Assembly (NCBI GenBank): GCA_964247055.1
Contig: OZ176053.1
Coordinates: 4,836,001-4,900,000 of the forward strand
Reading direction: 5' to 3'
DNA: 64,000 nucleotides
Origin: Paragordius varius
Lineage: Eukaryota > Nematomorpha
The notes under the pieces: generated by a model
Databases searched by the model: none
Told to the model about the DNA's origin: nothing
The model's input: only the letters and a program-made list of their open reading frames with translations
Part shown: one piece after another, positions 13,701-23,149 of the stretch
Layout of the letters: each line of letters opens with the position of its first letter
How positions within the stretch are numbered: position 1 is the first letter of the stretch
Position numbers and translations under genes: made by a program

Positions 13701-14559
13701 CGAGCAAAACAGTTTATACCTTTTATTTTTCTCCGATCATATAATCTAACAGAACCATCCAAACAACCACAAATAACTTGATAAGGGGCTGAGTCATTAA
13801 CCACCATACATGTTACGGGTTGTCCGCAATTAATAGCTATATTCTGAAAAAAAGCATCTAGTTATATAATCACTTTTGGAATAAAAATAATAAAATTATT
13901 ATAGTTAAAAAAGTAACGAATAAATAAAAATTGGACTGGAGAATATTTTAGTTCAATAATTTTTAAAATATTAATTGGTAAATTATGAAATTGTGAGAAA
14001 ATCAAATATTTATTATACATCTTGGCAAAATGAACGATTGCATGAATGTTTGGTTTTGAGATCATAAAAACGAACAGTTCCATCTTCGCCAGCAGATAAA
14101 AAGGTGTCACGATCTAATGGAACCACCTTAAAAACAGGACCATAGTGACATTTAAATAAATTTTCCTTCACGCTTTGGCAATTTATGGTTGATACAATAA
14201 CAGTTTCATTCCCAGCAGACGAAACAATCTAGAATTATAATAATCAAGAAACTTTATCATGGGTATGAGGGAAAAACTTTACGCAAAATATATTAGATGT
14301 ATGGGATGTTGTTACTTTAGAAGTCATTAAATTTTGGTAAAAATCGTAAATAATAATTTTTAAATCGTCCGATCCGGAGGCTAAATAACGACCGTCTGTG
14401 CTCCAATTCAAAGCATTCACCTGTAATTATAATATATCTTACGCATCCTGAATGATAAGATAATTTCTCAACTAATTTCAGGCCAGTTATTTTGCGTTGG
14501 CAATAAGTTTCAATCCTGTTTTCCAACCCATATTGGATTAAATTTAAATACCCTAACAT
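1786..14559 (-). CDS. DCAF6: DCAF6-like DDB1/CUL4-associated WD40 protein, complete, ten exons
   Basis: Substrate receptor of CUL4-DDB1 ubiquitin ligases (DCAF6/NRIP/IQWD1 family). Exons in coding order: 14443-14559, 14253-14420, 14019-14228, 13720-13843, 13246-13457, 7774-8347, 3370-3436, 2836-3097, 2564-2720, 1786-2078. They total 2184 nt (727 aa plus stop) and every phase fits. The first five exons encode N-terminal WD40 repeats ([53 protein letters not shown]). Exon 6 holds the family block [11 protein letters not shown]. The last three hold [35 protein letters not shown] and [19 protein letters not shown], all diagnostic of DCAF6. Human DCAF6 is longer in the low-complexity middle. The start is the first ATG after an in-frame stop and gives a divergent N-terminus, so an upstream 5' exon is possible. 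Introns range from 22 nt (14421-14442) and 24 nt (14229-14252) to 4.3 and 4.9 kb; the two large ones hold a GPCR gene and a LINE. Confidence 0.92.
3437..4565. other. DCAF6 intron 6, part downstream of the nested GPCR
   Basis: AT-rich intron sequence with TA microsatellites near 3504-3527 and 4141-4187. No coding exon, RNA gene or recognisable transposon seen. It should also contain the 3' UTR of the nested GPCR gene. Confidence 0.6.
4566..6407 (-). CDS. Rhodopsin-like (class A) GPCR, orphan, intronless, nested in a DCAF6 intron
   Basis: A 613-aa seven-transmembrane receptor in one open frame, expected at the plasma membrane. The short N-terminus carries N-glycosylation sequons (NLS, NTS). 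TM1 is around residues 42-65 (ends [12 protein letters not shown]), TM2 74-96 with the conserved LSLTICD, then Cys120 at the top of TM3 and DRC (144-146) in place of DRY at its base. TM4 is around 196-215, TM5 245-268. A very long third cytoplasmic loop (about 270-535) is rich in Asn and Lys. TM6 starts after [14 protein letters not shown] and TM7 ends SNAILCF, where NPxxY is expected. TM6 lacks the usual CWxP. Ligand unknown; I cannot place it in a named subfamily. It lies wholly inside DCAF6 intron 6 on the same strand, so it needs its own promoter upstream of 6407. Retroposition or intron loss could explain the single exon. Confidence 0.85.
   Translation of the reverse strand: MSIHNLIMTFNLSSNNTSSNHIGTSVVQFNIPDTSLDRHLFCQLLLLSTLVGSLANLFLALVIINSPALRKLSPYILILSLTICDMFGAICYTTNYLLFAYAYHIFAPGPKGRAHMDLTCSIMTWFNEIFFLSHSIHMLLLAVDRCLIVCFPFGFASSELWQRLQCCINIKSNQQQRPQKGRNSMSIRISTASCTKLTYFIILGVWFLSVAVRAIQLTASKGVFASFLYACYIDYQGFRPPIFTAHIVWQYLNISATLICYICIIIYIKRKGVRVNEKTGEAGGISQKPTREVPTQISELNNHHNILHSQYNYMINETSHNNNNFDDNTHLKMNAPVKTCCTHNNFAFKILLKIGNVLAKLLVHTLQNIGGKKKTQINYVNSNEDLCLKDNQKGDPQHTKNNNKQLQSFNNHNNNFLNIPGQTLSTACHKQRNKDKNVINKKLGEKYDGSQADEKIDDLTTKTDATNYKNDNLVYSISVSVVAPILTVSHGDKSLINNNAVNPQNNNNNNNTCAKITVSKKRRERDILRYSLTVFFMYLFVTVCFTVTTLKPPPSISLNTTALVGSYMFSYGLLLLFASNAILCFAFINLLKLKAASLCKKFGNRLKQAFTLF
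6408..7773. other. DCAF6 intron 6, part upstream of the nested GPCR
   Basis: AT-rich sequence with no coding exon or clear repeat. It must hold the promoter and any 5' UTR of the GPCR gene, but no specific element can be supported. Confidence 0.5.
8735..9727 (-). mobile_element. Inverted 5' segment of a non-LTR retrotransposon (LINE), endonuclease part
   Basis: Reading leftward from an ATG at 9322: [20 protein letters not shown], then [20 protein letters not shown] and QIYAPTN, the N-terminal half of an apurinic-type endonuclease as found at the start of LINE ORF2. A frameshift near 8895 moves the reading to the frame encoding [10 protein letters not shown] and [17 protein letters not shown], ending at about 8735. 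Bases 9345-9727 probably hold the element's 5' region. The rest of the element lies on the plus strand from 9728, and the last ~65 bases here are repeated there in opposite orientation. Clade is uncertain (CR1/Jockey-like at best). Inserted in DCAF6 intron 5. Confidence 0.75.
9728..12005 (+). mobile_element. LINE 3' segment: endonuclease C-terminus, reverse transcriptase and C-terminal domain (degenerate)
   Basis: Starts [20 protein letters not shown] and continues with [17 protein letters not shown] and [13 protein letters not shown], the endonuclease C-terminal half including the SDH motif. Reverse transcriptase follows: [17 protein letters not shown] and [20 protein letters not shown] around 10960-11190, then an active site that reads HYAD followed by T, where YADD is expected. 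Further on are [13 protein letters not shown], then [18 protein letters not shown] near 11828, the basic C-terminal tail typical of many LINEs. Ends in short AAT-type repeats near 11990-12005. Several frame breaks, so it is not active. Sits in sense orientation to the window but antisense to DCAF6. Confidence 0.82.
12006..13245. other. Remaining DCAF6 intron 5 sequence
   Basis: AT-rich intron with no coding exon seen. Contains one clear feature, a 45-bp exact tandem duplication at 13123-13212, listed separately. Confidence 0.5.
13123..13212. repeat. Perfect 45-bp tandem duplication
   Basis: Two adjacent copies beginning GTTAGATGCATATTTTATAT, at 13123-13167 and 13168-13212, differing at most at the final base. 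Intronic in DCAF6, about 35 bp from the exon 5 donor. The near identity suggests a recent duplication. Confidence 0.9.
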
Positions 14560-15082
14560 ATATTCACCAAATCATATTGTAACAAACATATGAATTAATA
14601 TAAGTAATTTATTTTAATTTGTATCCATGATTTTCAGCCGTATTAATAAAAAATTATTTATTTATCTAACTATTTGACCAAAACTTGTATGCTCCCATCT
14701 CGGAGTTTTTAATGTGTAGCGGAAGTCACTGTTTCTTGGATATAGCTGAATTTTTTCGACTTAAAACTTTTCCCTTAAAGTGTACTAAACCGAAACAATT
14801 TTTAGCTTGAAAGATAAGATATTAAATGAAAATACTCTAAATTTTTAAATTATGGGATCCGCTGAATAAGTCTACAATCTAAAGCTCATATTCCGTGTTA
14901 TTGTCATTGCTTGTATTTTATCAAAAAAGTGCGATTTGCTTTATGCTTCAAATAAAGCGTAGTAGTGTCAAAAAATTCCCGCAATTAATTTATTAATAGA
15001 AATATAAAAAACAAAATTGAGGAAAACTTCAGTTGTCTTTTTTTATTTTATGCATAAGTGTTATATTTTTTATTCGGTTCAC
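14560..15082. promoter_or_regulatory. Shared intergenic promoter region of DCAF6 and MRPL9
   Basis: The 523 bp between the start codons of divergently transcribed DCAF6 (minus) and MRPL9 (plus). No repeats or other genes seen, so it probably contains both promoters. No TATA box or initiator can be assigned with confidence in such AT-rich DNA. Confidence 0.5.
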
Positions 15083-18000
15083 ATGCTCCGCACTTTGATC
15101 GGGACTAGAGTAAGAAGTTAATTTTTATACTAAGAATTTGACGTATCGTTTGGCACGAATATCCGAAGATAAGGATTTTCATCAAAAGCCAATGAAAAAA
15201 GAACCCTATGAAAGAAAACAAATAGTTTATGAGGAGCTTCCTATGTATTCTCTTAATCCAACCGGCAAACTAAAAGTAATTCTTTGTGAAACAGTTGAAG
15301 GTAAATATATTTTTAATGTTTTAGATCTAGGAGTGAGAGGGGATATCATAGAGGTACGAAAAGAACAAGCTTATAACGAATTATTTCCACCAGGTTTGGC
15401 TCTTTATGCCTCACCTGATAATATTAAAAAATATTCGACCAGTGAAAACACTTTTACGGGATCTGCTTTTTCGATAGGAGTATATATTAATATATTTTTT
15501 AATCGCTTTGACTTTTAATATTTTATTATTTATATTCCGCAATTCAATAAATATTTTATGACATTTATTATCAAAAATATCCATGATTATTATGCATAAT
15601 ACTTTATTTCATATATAGGTCATCCGAAATTTAAAGGAAATCAATTTACGAATCCTTATGAACGGTGATAATGATTGGACTTTATTGCCTAAACATATAT
15701 CAGTCGCTTTCAGATTAAATGTATGATGCGCAAATAATATGCTTACTTTTTTATTTATTAAAATTATATGATCTAAACTAGATATAAGCAATTTAGAACT
15801 AAATTATAAATATAAAATTATCTCATATTAATTGAGAAATTATTATATTATCAGTAAATATCTATAAAATAGTTATTTTTAATAAAGGCTTTTGAATATT
15901 TGTGGAAAATAACTCTCACCCTTTTATGCGAAACTATTTTTGCACGTGGAAATTTTCTGACATGTTTGGAACATTTTACCATGCCTAAGGTGACCAGACG
16001 TCCCGCTTTTGGCGGGACAGTCCCACTTTTTCACACTTTGTCCCGCGTCCCGCTGCGTTTTAGAAATGTCCCGCTTTTTCACGATTATATAAAATTAAAT
16101 TTTTTAAATACATTAAAATTTTTTATAAAAAATTATTTTTTTTTATCCGTTTAAATTTATCATTAGTTATCTTTAAAATCTATATCAATTTTAAATTAAA
16201 GTTTTTTATTTGAAGCCATTGTATGCATTGTCCTTTCGCCATATGCATTTTCTGAATACAAAAAGATTTGCTGAAAATTAATTTCATATCGCCATACTAC
16301 GTTAATAAAATATTTTGGTCCAGAAACCGGAGTAAAATTAAAATTTTAAATTTTATTTCTCTACTCGGTGCGAATCCCGACATAATTTTACTTCAATAAT
16401 GAATATTCTAGGAAAAAATAATTTAAAAGACAAAATCATCGCATATTGCGGTGACAACACCAATACGAACTTCGGTGGAAATGCAAGGAGGGGAACAAAA
16501 AATAATTTTCAGTAATTAGCAGATAATCTTAATCAAAACAATATTCGTTGGGTATGTAGCGCATATAACACACAACGCTATTCAAACAGCTGCTGATTTG
16601 TTACCCCTAGATGTGGTAAATGTAGTTGTTAAGGTATATTCCTATTTTTATATACACGGTGCGCGTTGAAACGCCTAAGAAATTCTGTGCAAATGCAGAA
16701 GTTCAATATTAAAAAATGCTTGGATATTGTAAAACTCGTTAGTTTGCTCTTCTGCCAGCTATCGAAAGAATTTTAAAAAATGATCTTTTAAAATCCTAAT
16801 TTTTTATCACAGGACAAATGTCCTACAACTTTGGAAAAGTTTTTTGAAAGTGATTCTTCAATATGGTTAGAGTTCCTACATAATCAAGCTTTTCTCTTTC
16901 AAAATGTTATTAAATTGATAGAAAGTGACAAAACTTCGGCCATCGAAGTAGCCAATGAAGTTAACCTAAAATTCCAATGTCAAGAAAGGTTATAAAATAA
17001 TTTTATACCAGTAACCATCCGCAATATTATAAATAATTTAAAAAAAACAGGCTTAATAAAACGCCAAGATATCCTGTACCATTAAAAATGTTTCATACAA
17101 ACTGTAAAGATTATTGGAAGACTGGACGGTGCAATTTAATGAAATTGATCATTTTCATTGGATAACATTAAAACCAGAATTTAATTGGTGCGATGTTCAA
17201 AAATCATTTCTGCAACTACCAAAAATTCCCAAAAAGTAACCTTTCAGAAAATATCTTTTTTCTAAAGTATCATTAGTTATAAAATATATTAATAATGAAA
17301 AACTTAAATTATGGATAACAGAAAAAAATACAGTAGAAAAGAAAAGGTTAGAAATATTTCATCATTTTGAAACAAACTATGTTCCATACAATTTAAAAAT
17401 TGTAGAATTTGAATTATCTTTACGTGGAACCAACGCTGCTACTTATATTTATTGGTTATAAAGACGGTTTGCATTTTGGTTAAATTATTATGTGTAAGCA
17501 TTTTTTTTATCCAATTTAATGATTACAATGAAATCCTATAATTTAATTTATTACTATTAATCAAAATTTTTGCTGTCCTATAAAAAAATCCATATGTTTG
17601 GACATTTGTAACGGTAAAATTTATCAAATTATCGTTATGAAAATCGGTCACATTTTATCCAAGACTCATATATCTTTTAAAAATGGTATAATAATTAACC
17701 AATAATTTTATATCTATATTTTTAGTGTTTTTAGGGAATTTTATTATCTTAGAAATATTGTGTGCCGGAACATTGTATTACTATACCGAACCCCATCACA
17801 TACAAAGCAAATGTTAATGATATGAGTGTTATCATGGAAAATTTCAAAATTAGCGTTCGGGTATATTTTTTATTTCATTTATGCAAAATAAAAGTCAAAT
17901 TATATACTTAGAAAATAAGAATTTTGTTAAATATCAATTTTTGCAATATTTTTTCAAATGCTCAGCTTATGTATCAAGATCAATTTATTATTTATATTCA

Positions 18001-18227
18001 AGTATGAAATTTTTTTCCAAAATTTAAAATAGGTTTTTATTTCCATTAAATTATTTTTGTATATAATTATGATAAATTTTACTAATTACAAAATCAATTT
18101 TGAATATTTGCAGATTAATAACCGGGAATCCATACCTGTACAATGCCATATTGACCTTTACAGCAAAGACATGATGAAAATGAAAGAAATTTTGAAAAAC
18201 AAAGAAAAATATTTAGAACAAACATAA
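15083..18227 (+). CDS. MRPL9: MRPL9, mitochondrial ribosomal protein bL9m, complete, six exons
   Basis: Large-subunit mitochondrial ribosomal protein. Exons 15083-15109, 15135-15300, 15325-15479, 15619-15720, 17753-17860 and 18114-18227 total 672 nt (223 aa). The N-terminus MLRTLIGTRNLTYRLARIS is basic, hydroxylated and free of acids, as expected of a mitochondrial presequence. The bL9 core reads VILCETVEDLGVRGDIIEVR, then ELFPPGLALYASPDN (human: SVENVGVRGDLVSV, LLPQGLAVYASPEN). Later exons encode NGDNDWTLLPKHISV and CVPEHCITIPNPITYKANVN, matching the C-terminal half. Introns 1 and 2 are only 25 and 24 nt; removing the second brings VE next to DLGVRGD as in other bL9m. Intron 4 (2 kb) carries a dead hAT transposon. 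The stop is immediately followed by AATAAA. Divergent from DCAF6 and convergent with DTYMK. Confidence 0.92.
15984..17500 (+). mobile_element. Degenerate hAT-superfamily transposon in MRPL9 intron 4
   Basis: A transposase relic in several frames: DKIIAYCGDNTNTNFGG near 16430, ADLLPLDVVNVVVKVYSYF near 16590, DKCPTTLEKFF near 16813, FLHNQAFLFQNVIKLIE near 16875, and the C-terminal GTNAAT near 17430, where hAT enzymes read (G)TNAATER.F. This is the ZMYM6/ZBED-like hAT transposase layout. The left end, 15990-16080, is full of GTCCCGC motifs and inverted GTCCCGC/GGCGGGAC copies, which look like subterminal repeats. The right end was not identified. Many frame breaks; inactive. Confidence 0.7.
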
Positions 18228-18238
18228 ATAAATTTATT
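18227..18238. terminator. Palindromic shared poly(A) signal AATAAATTTATT between MRPL9 and DTYMK
   Basis: A perfect 12-base palindrome. Bases 18227-18232 are AATAAA for MRPL9 (the first A is the last base of its TAA stop) and 18233-18238 are AATAAA on the minus strand for DTYMK. Only 36 bases separate the two stop codons, so cleavage of each transcript should fall in or beside the other gene's coding sequence. Position and sequence are seen directly; function is inferred. Confidence 0.7.
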
Positions 18239-18263
18239 TATAATAATTGTATATATTGATAGT

Positions 18264-18979
18264 CTACCATAATTTAGACAATATATTTTGCCGGAGATGC
18301 ATATTATCTATAGTTTGTTGAAAAATATTGTTTGATATTAGTTCGGGTTCTTCTGAGGCGTCTATAATCTTTTAAATATATTTTTAAACAATACCCTCCA
18401 ATTATCATCCCGCAAACGCATAAATTCCTTATGTACTTTGGTTTGAAAATCGACTGTTTCATACCGTTCGTGACCAAAACTTGGACGCGTTTGTAAAACT
18501 GTCGGGTTTATGTCCATATAAAAAACAATATCCGGTTTAATTAGACCCTTGTCTGACATTTTACACCACTCTATATCAAGGCCCTTTCATTTAAAAATAA
18601 ATATTACTTTTTTAGCGGTTGAAAATGCTACTCCGGAATATGCATATCTATCAACAATCAAATGATATCCTTGTTGAAGACAATTTTCTATTTCATTCCT
18701 ATATATATATTTTCTAATAACATTTTTTCCCATCTATTGGCCGAAAACATAAGATGTATTGCATGGTCATCAATCGTATTTTCATTTTTTAAATATTGGT
18801 TTATGATTTTTCCTATTATAGTAGTCCTATCTAAATTATTTAATACAAGTACCTGGAAAATTTAGATGTTTTGCTTTAAAATTTAATTCCAGTAATCGTT
18901 CGTACAATTTTACGGATTGTGTGGATTTTCCAGAGGCATCGCAGCCTTCAAATACTATGAATAACCCGCGTGTTTGCAT
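18264..18979 (-). CDS. DTYMK: Thymidylate kinase (dTMP kinase), complete, five exons with four ultra-short introns
   Basis: Phosphorylates dTMP to dTDP for DNA synthesis. Exons 18853-18979, 18722-18830, 18608-18698, 18395-18583 and 18264-18368 total 621 nt (206 aa; human enzyme 212). P-loop FEGCDASGKSTQS (residues 10-22), FPDRTTIIGK (41-50) with the dTMP-contacting Asp-Arg, HLMFSANRWE (68-77), catalytic DRYAYSGVAFS (95-105), LIKPDIVFYMD (123-133) and the lid GHERYE (146-151). The four introns are 22, 23, 24 and 26 nt. Without splicing the frame is broken four times; with splicing each junction restores family sequence, e.g. NFP|DRTTIIGK and DNWR|IIDASEE. The start ATG follows directly after a stop-rich leader and gives the expected N-terminus. 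Convergent with MRPL9. Confidence 0.93.
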
Positions 18980-19196
18980 TGCTGATTAAATGTGTGATTG
19001 TGTTTTAACTGCAGTAAAATTTGTCCAATTTTTAAAGTAAAAAAACCAATTAAGTATTATCTATAAATAGGTGGACTTATTTTAGTATGATTTTTTTTCA
19101 AAATATTTTGGCTTATTTGTAAAACTTTTATTAGGAAGCATAAATTTTAATTGTAACCGTTTCTTTCAATATTTTTTTAAAATATCCATTTAACAC

Positions 19197-20205
19197 TTCG
19201 ATTCAAAGTGGGGTATCTAAATACCCCAGACTAAATTTAAATTTATATTTTTAAAAAACTACTGAAGGAAACGGTCCCAATTTAAATTTATGCCTCTAAC
19301 CTAATAAAAATTATATAAATATTCAAAAAAATTTATATAAAATTTTGTTTTGAAAAAAAAGTTCCATGTCACACTACTTCGACGCCATTTTTATTTTGCA
19401 AAATTTTTGCAAAATATCGTCTTAGTTTTAAAAGTAAAATTAAAGCTAATTTTTTATTAAAATAACATCTAACATTGATCGAAATAGAAAAAGCGGTTTA
19501 TTTTGTATTATTTTTTAAATTTCCTATTTCACACTTGTCATGTTGACGAAATTTTTACCTTTCGGTTTTCGCTCAAGTAATATCAAGTATTTTTGAATAA
19601 AATTTATATATTTCTGTTTATTAATGTTATATAAGTGCAAAATTTTGCCATGGTTTTGATATCTACCATACTTTTTAAAGTATTTAATTTTAAACGGGGT
19701 ATCCAACTACCCCAATTTGAATCGAAGGACTAAAATGAGTGTCTTGTATCCAAGTGTTAAATATATTGTGGGGTCACTACTCAATATAAATTAAAGTTTT
19801 ACACTTCATTATCTTTTGGGTTGTTTTATATCTCAGAGCGATTTCTCATTTAAATAAAAAAAATGTTTAAGTTACTAAGCCCAATTTAATATGTTATCGT
19901 TAGTTTTTTAGGTGTATTAAACTATTTTTTTTAATTTAGCACTTCGATTTAATTTGGGGTATCTAAATAACGAGACAATATTTAAAATTAAATTTTTAAA
20001 AAAATACTAAAAAACGGCTCCAATTTTTATGCTTATATCTTAATATAAATTATATAAATAAGCCAAAATACAAATTTGGTTATCTGAATACCCAGACAAT
20101 AATTAAGTTGACTTTTAAAATACTACTGAAAACGGTTCCAATTTTAATTTATACTTCCATCCTATTAAAAATTATATAAGTAAGTTAAAATATCTAAATG
20201 AATCT
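19197..20205. repeat. Dispersed direct and inverted repeats around a GGGGTATCTAAAT core
   Basis: Three direct copies begin near 19208, 19958 and 20085. Each has a GGTATCTAAATA-type core, then AT-rich sequence, then ACTGAAGGAAACGGTCCCAA-like and TTAAAAATTATATAA-like stretches, a unit of roughly 125 bp. An inverted copy of the core with its flank (GGGGTATCCAACTACCCC, then TTTGAATCGAAGGAC) lies at 19694-19732 and pairs with ACACTTCGATTCAAAGTGGG at 19194. The CTTCGATTCAA/TTGAATCGAAG pair could be terminal repeats of a small element of about 530 bp (19195-19732). Not recognised as a known family. Confidence 0.55.
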
Positions 20206-21516
20206 TTGGGTTATAACAATTTGACTTGACATGTAAGTTTTTCAAGACAGGTTTGCTTTCATGTGATAAAAAAAATTTAACATTAAGAGACCAAAGGCAA
20301 CAAAACTTGATTCGGAGGTGATAAAATAATCTTATGATCAAGTTAAATTTAGGCAAGTATGGTGTAGGGCACTATTGACAAATTTAAAAATATGGATAAA
20401 ATTAGTTTGCTAATTATGTATAGAATTTAAATTTTATAGGTAATTGAACTTTGTTAATGCTAAAAATTGTATATTTGATAATTATTGGCTAATTAACCTA
20501 TTTAAATTGGGTGGATACAAATAGGGATAATTAGAAAATCGGTTAAAATTTAAGAACAATGCATATAAAATATACTAAATTTAGCAATTCCGTGAACGCG
20601 CAAAAAAATTTGATTCTCGAAAATATCTTAAAATAAACAATTAAATACTAATCTTGTTTAAAATTTGCAAATCTTCGTTTAACATAAAATAATCGCTAAA
20701 GGTTAAATTTCTATTAAAACATGTAAAGACTTTATTTCATCATAAATTTATTTAAAATGTAATGTCTATATCAATTAAAAATAATGATATGTTATATTGC
20801 ATAAACATCTTTATAATTGAAAATGGACCTTTAATAAAAAAATGTTGTGTGGTAAAATGTTGGAGAGGGTTCCAATGACGAATGGAGTCACTTAAAAATT
20901 CATTGATATTTGGAAAAATCTATATTATTAAAAATACGTGCTGAGTTTAAAAAACTTTAATAAATGCATGTATTGCTTGTTTATCTTTTTTGGCCTTATT
21001 TCACAAATTTTGGCTGATAATGATCAAAATAACTTTCTTTAAATTCCAATTGAGCGGCAAAAAAATGTTTCCTTCATAAGAAAAATGATTTAATTGTTTT
21101 TTCACCGATCTTCAAGCGCAGACTTGCTGGTTTAAGTAAACTTTCTCAACTTGCTACCCTTGACTTACGGGTCAAGTGCGACTTTATCACTTCACCCTAA
21201 GTGTGTATTTTTAGATAATAATTTTGCTGTAAATTAATTTTTATAATGAACAACCAAATTTTTAAATTGGATGTAATAAATTTATATGGTCTCAGACATT
21301 TTCGGAAAGGTTCGGCAAGCTTGGTTATTTATATAGTGGCGGATTCAGCACAGAGGGCCTTAACCATTGTCTAATTATAAAGCGCTTAAATAGAATTTTT
21401 TATTGAAAATAAAAACACATATTAAACCAATGTAGCCTCATGTTTCCCGAAAATTGCTGCACATTAATGAAGATATTAAAAATTTCTTTATCTATGTCAG
21501 AATTGTTTATTTAGGC

Positions 21517-21782
21517 CAGAGTTGGCCAACATGCGGCGCTCTGAGACTTTATGTGCGGTCCGCAAAAAACTTGGAAATTCATAAATTATAAAAATATATT
21601 CACACTTAATAAAATTGATGTTTCCCAAACAATTTCACTAAATATGTCTATTCAATTGGCAAGAACTAGAAATAATTGATATATTGGGTTTAATCTTATG
21701 TTTGTAATCTAATGAATCCCTTATGAATGCCCATATATATTTCGAATGCGGCCAGCGAAGCCATTTGTGTTGGACACCCCTG
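21517..21782. mobile_element. hAT-type MITE, copy 1
   Basis: Terminal inverted repeats CAGAGTTGGCCAAC on the left and GTTGGACACCCCTG on the right, with GC-rich subterminal motifs (GCGGTCCGC, GCGGCCAGCG) in otherwise AT-rich DNA. Same family as 40729-41034 and 58748-59030. No coding capacity. The target-site duplication is not recognisable here. Confidence 0.7.
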
Positions 21783-23149
21783 GTTTGAGTGATATCATAT
21801 CATCTTTCGATAATTAAAATTTTTTATAATTTTATATATATATATATATATATCCAGATTTAAATGTATAAATAGCAATAATTAAAAGTCGATGTTTAAA
21901 ATCTCACAAATTTCCAATAAGCGATTGTTTTGAGGACTCTGGTTAAAATAGTAGGTAAAATTTAGGTCCCAAAAGGGTCTTGATGATATTAATGGATTGC
22001 TGTTATTTTTGAATCAAATCATGCATACAATAAAGAAAAATTTATAAAATATATTACATTTCTGAATCAAGTATAAAAAATATAGATTGATTTATGGAGA
22101 GGTAAAAAAATGTAATAAATGTCACTTTCATTTCAAATGTTATATGTGTCCATATTTTTAGATAACAAACTGTGCCCTGTCACACCTAATATAGACATCT
22201 TAGACGCTAGTTACCCAAAAGTTTTAAAAATAAATCTAATATTTTAATAGTCGCTGGAACTCATAGGTATTATTGCTAAAGTTGAAATAATTTACACAAC
22301 ATGCCATATATATATTTATATCGGGGGCGCTATTCGAAAAAGGGGATCAACAAAATTGTAATCTATATATGAGGATTATTTCGAAACATTATTTAATAGT
22401 TATGATCTCATACAGTGGCGTACCGAGGGGGGGTGAGGGGGAGCATCATGCCCCGGGCGCCGCTATTTAGGGGCGCCTAAATGTTTTTTTTATTAAATTT
22501 TAATTATTTAAAAAAAAATTTCAAGTAATATTAGCAATTTACGTAATAATCCTTAAAACAATATAAAAATTATATAAATGAGATCAACAAACATTATGCA
22601 AAAAAGAACTTTCATGCAGGTATTCCCTTCAACATACGCAAACTTATTTTTTCGCTTTAAAAAAGTTTCTTTATCACGCACATATTGTTAATTCTTTTAT
22701 TGTCTTTAATTGAATTATTTTAACTTGACTCTCTGCTCAAAACCTTATCTCTTATTCTTTTAATTGCATTTTTATTAATTCAATTTCTAAACCCAATTTT
22801 ATTTATTTAGATCCCTAAGATCATTCCATATCTAACAACGGTTTTTATTATTAGTATAGCCTTGTAATTTTTATTATTATTTTCATTTTCATCAGATATC
22901 AATGCCCAAACTCAGCGGTTACGCAAATAGGAAACGAAAGAGAATAAAACAAATAAAATGCGAATGAGTATGAAATCTTATCTAACGAAAATATCTGACC
23001 ATAACATTAAAAGTGTTTGCGACAAACGGTACCCCTTAATAATAAAAACTTAAATACACCTGAAACCCTAGTTATTGATATTTCCATATTATATTTATTA
23101 GAATATTTCCATGTATGTGTTTGAATATGAATAGTAGTTTTATATATAT

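Larger units (their letters stand above)
18980..22404. other. Gene-free, repeat-rich interval upstream of DTYMK
   Basis: No exon of any recognisable gene found on either strand. It holds the DTYMK promoter near its left edge, the GGGGTATCTAAAT repeats (19197-20200), a hAT MITE (21517-21782) and a TA microsatellite near 21832-21855. The remainder (20400-21500 and 21860-22400) is AT-rich sequence in which I see nothing definite. Confidence 0.6.

Noticed and set aside
13862-14110. 82-codon minus-strand frame in DCAF6
   Set aside because: Mostly DCAF6 intron 3 and an out-of-frame reading of exon 3.
15138-15140. TTG as the MRPL9 start
   Set aside because: An ATG at 15083 followed by a 25-nt intron gives a proper mitochondrial presequence and keeps the frame.
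15619-17752. Idea that the hAT transposase relic contributes an exon to MRPL9
   Set aside because: Exons 4 and 5 join in phase and align continuously with other bL9m proteins; the relic is full of stops.
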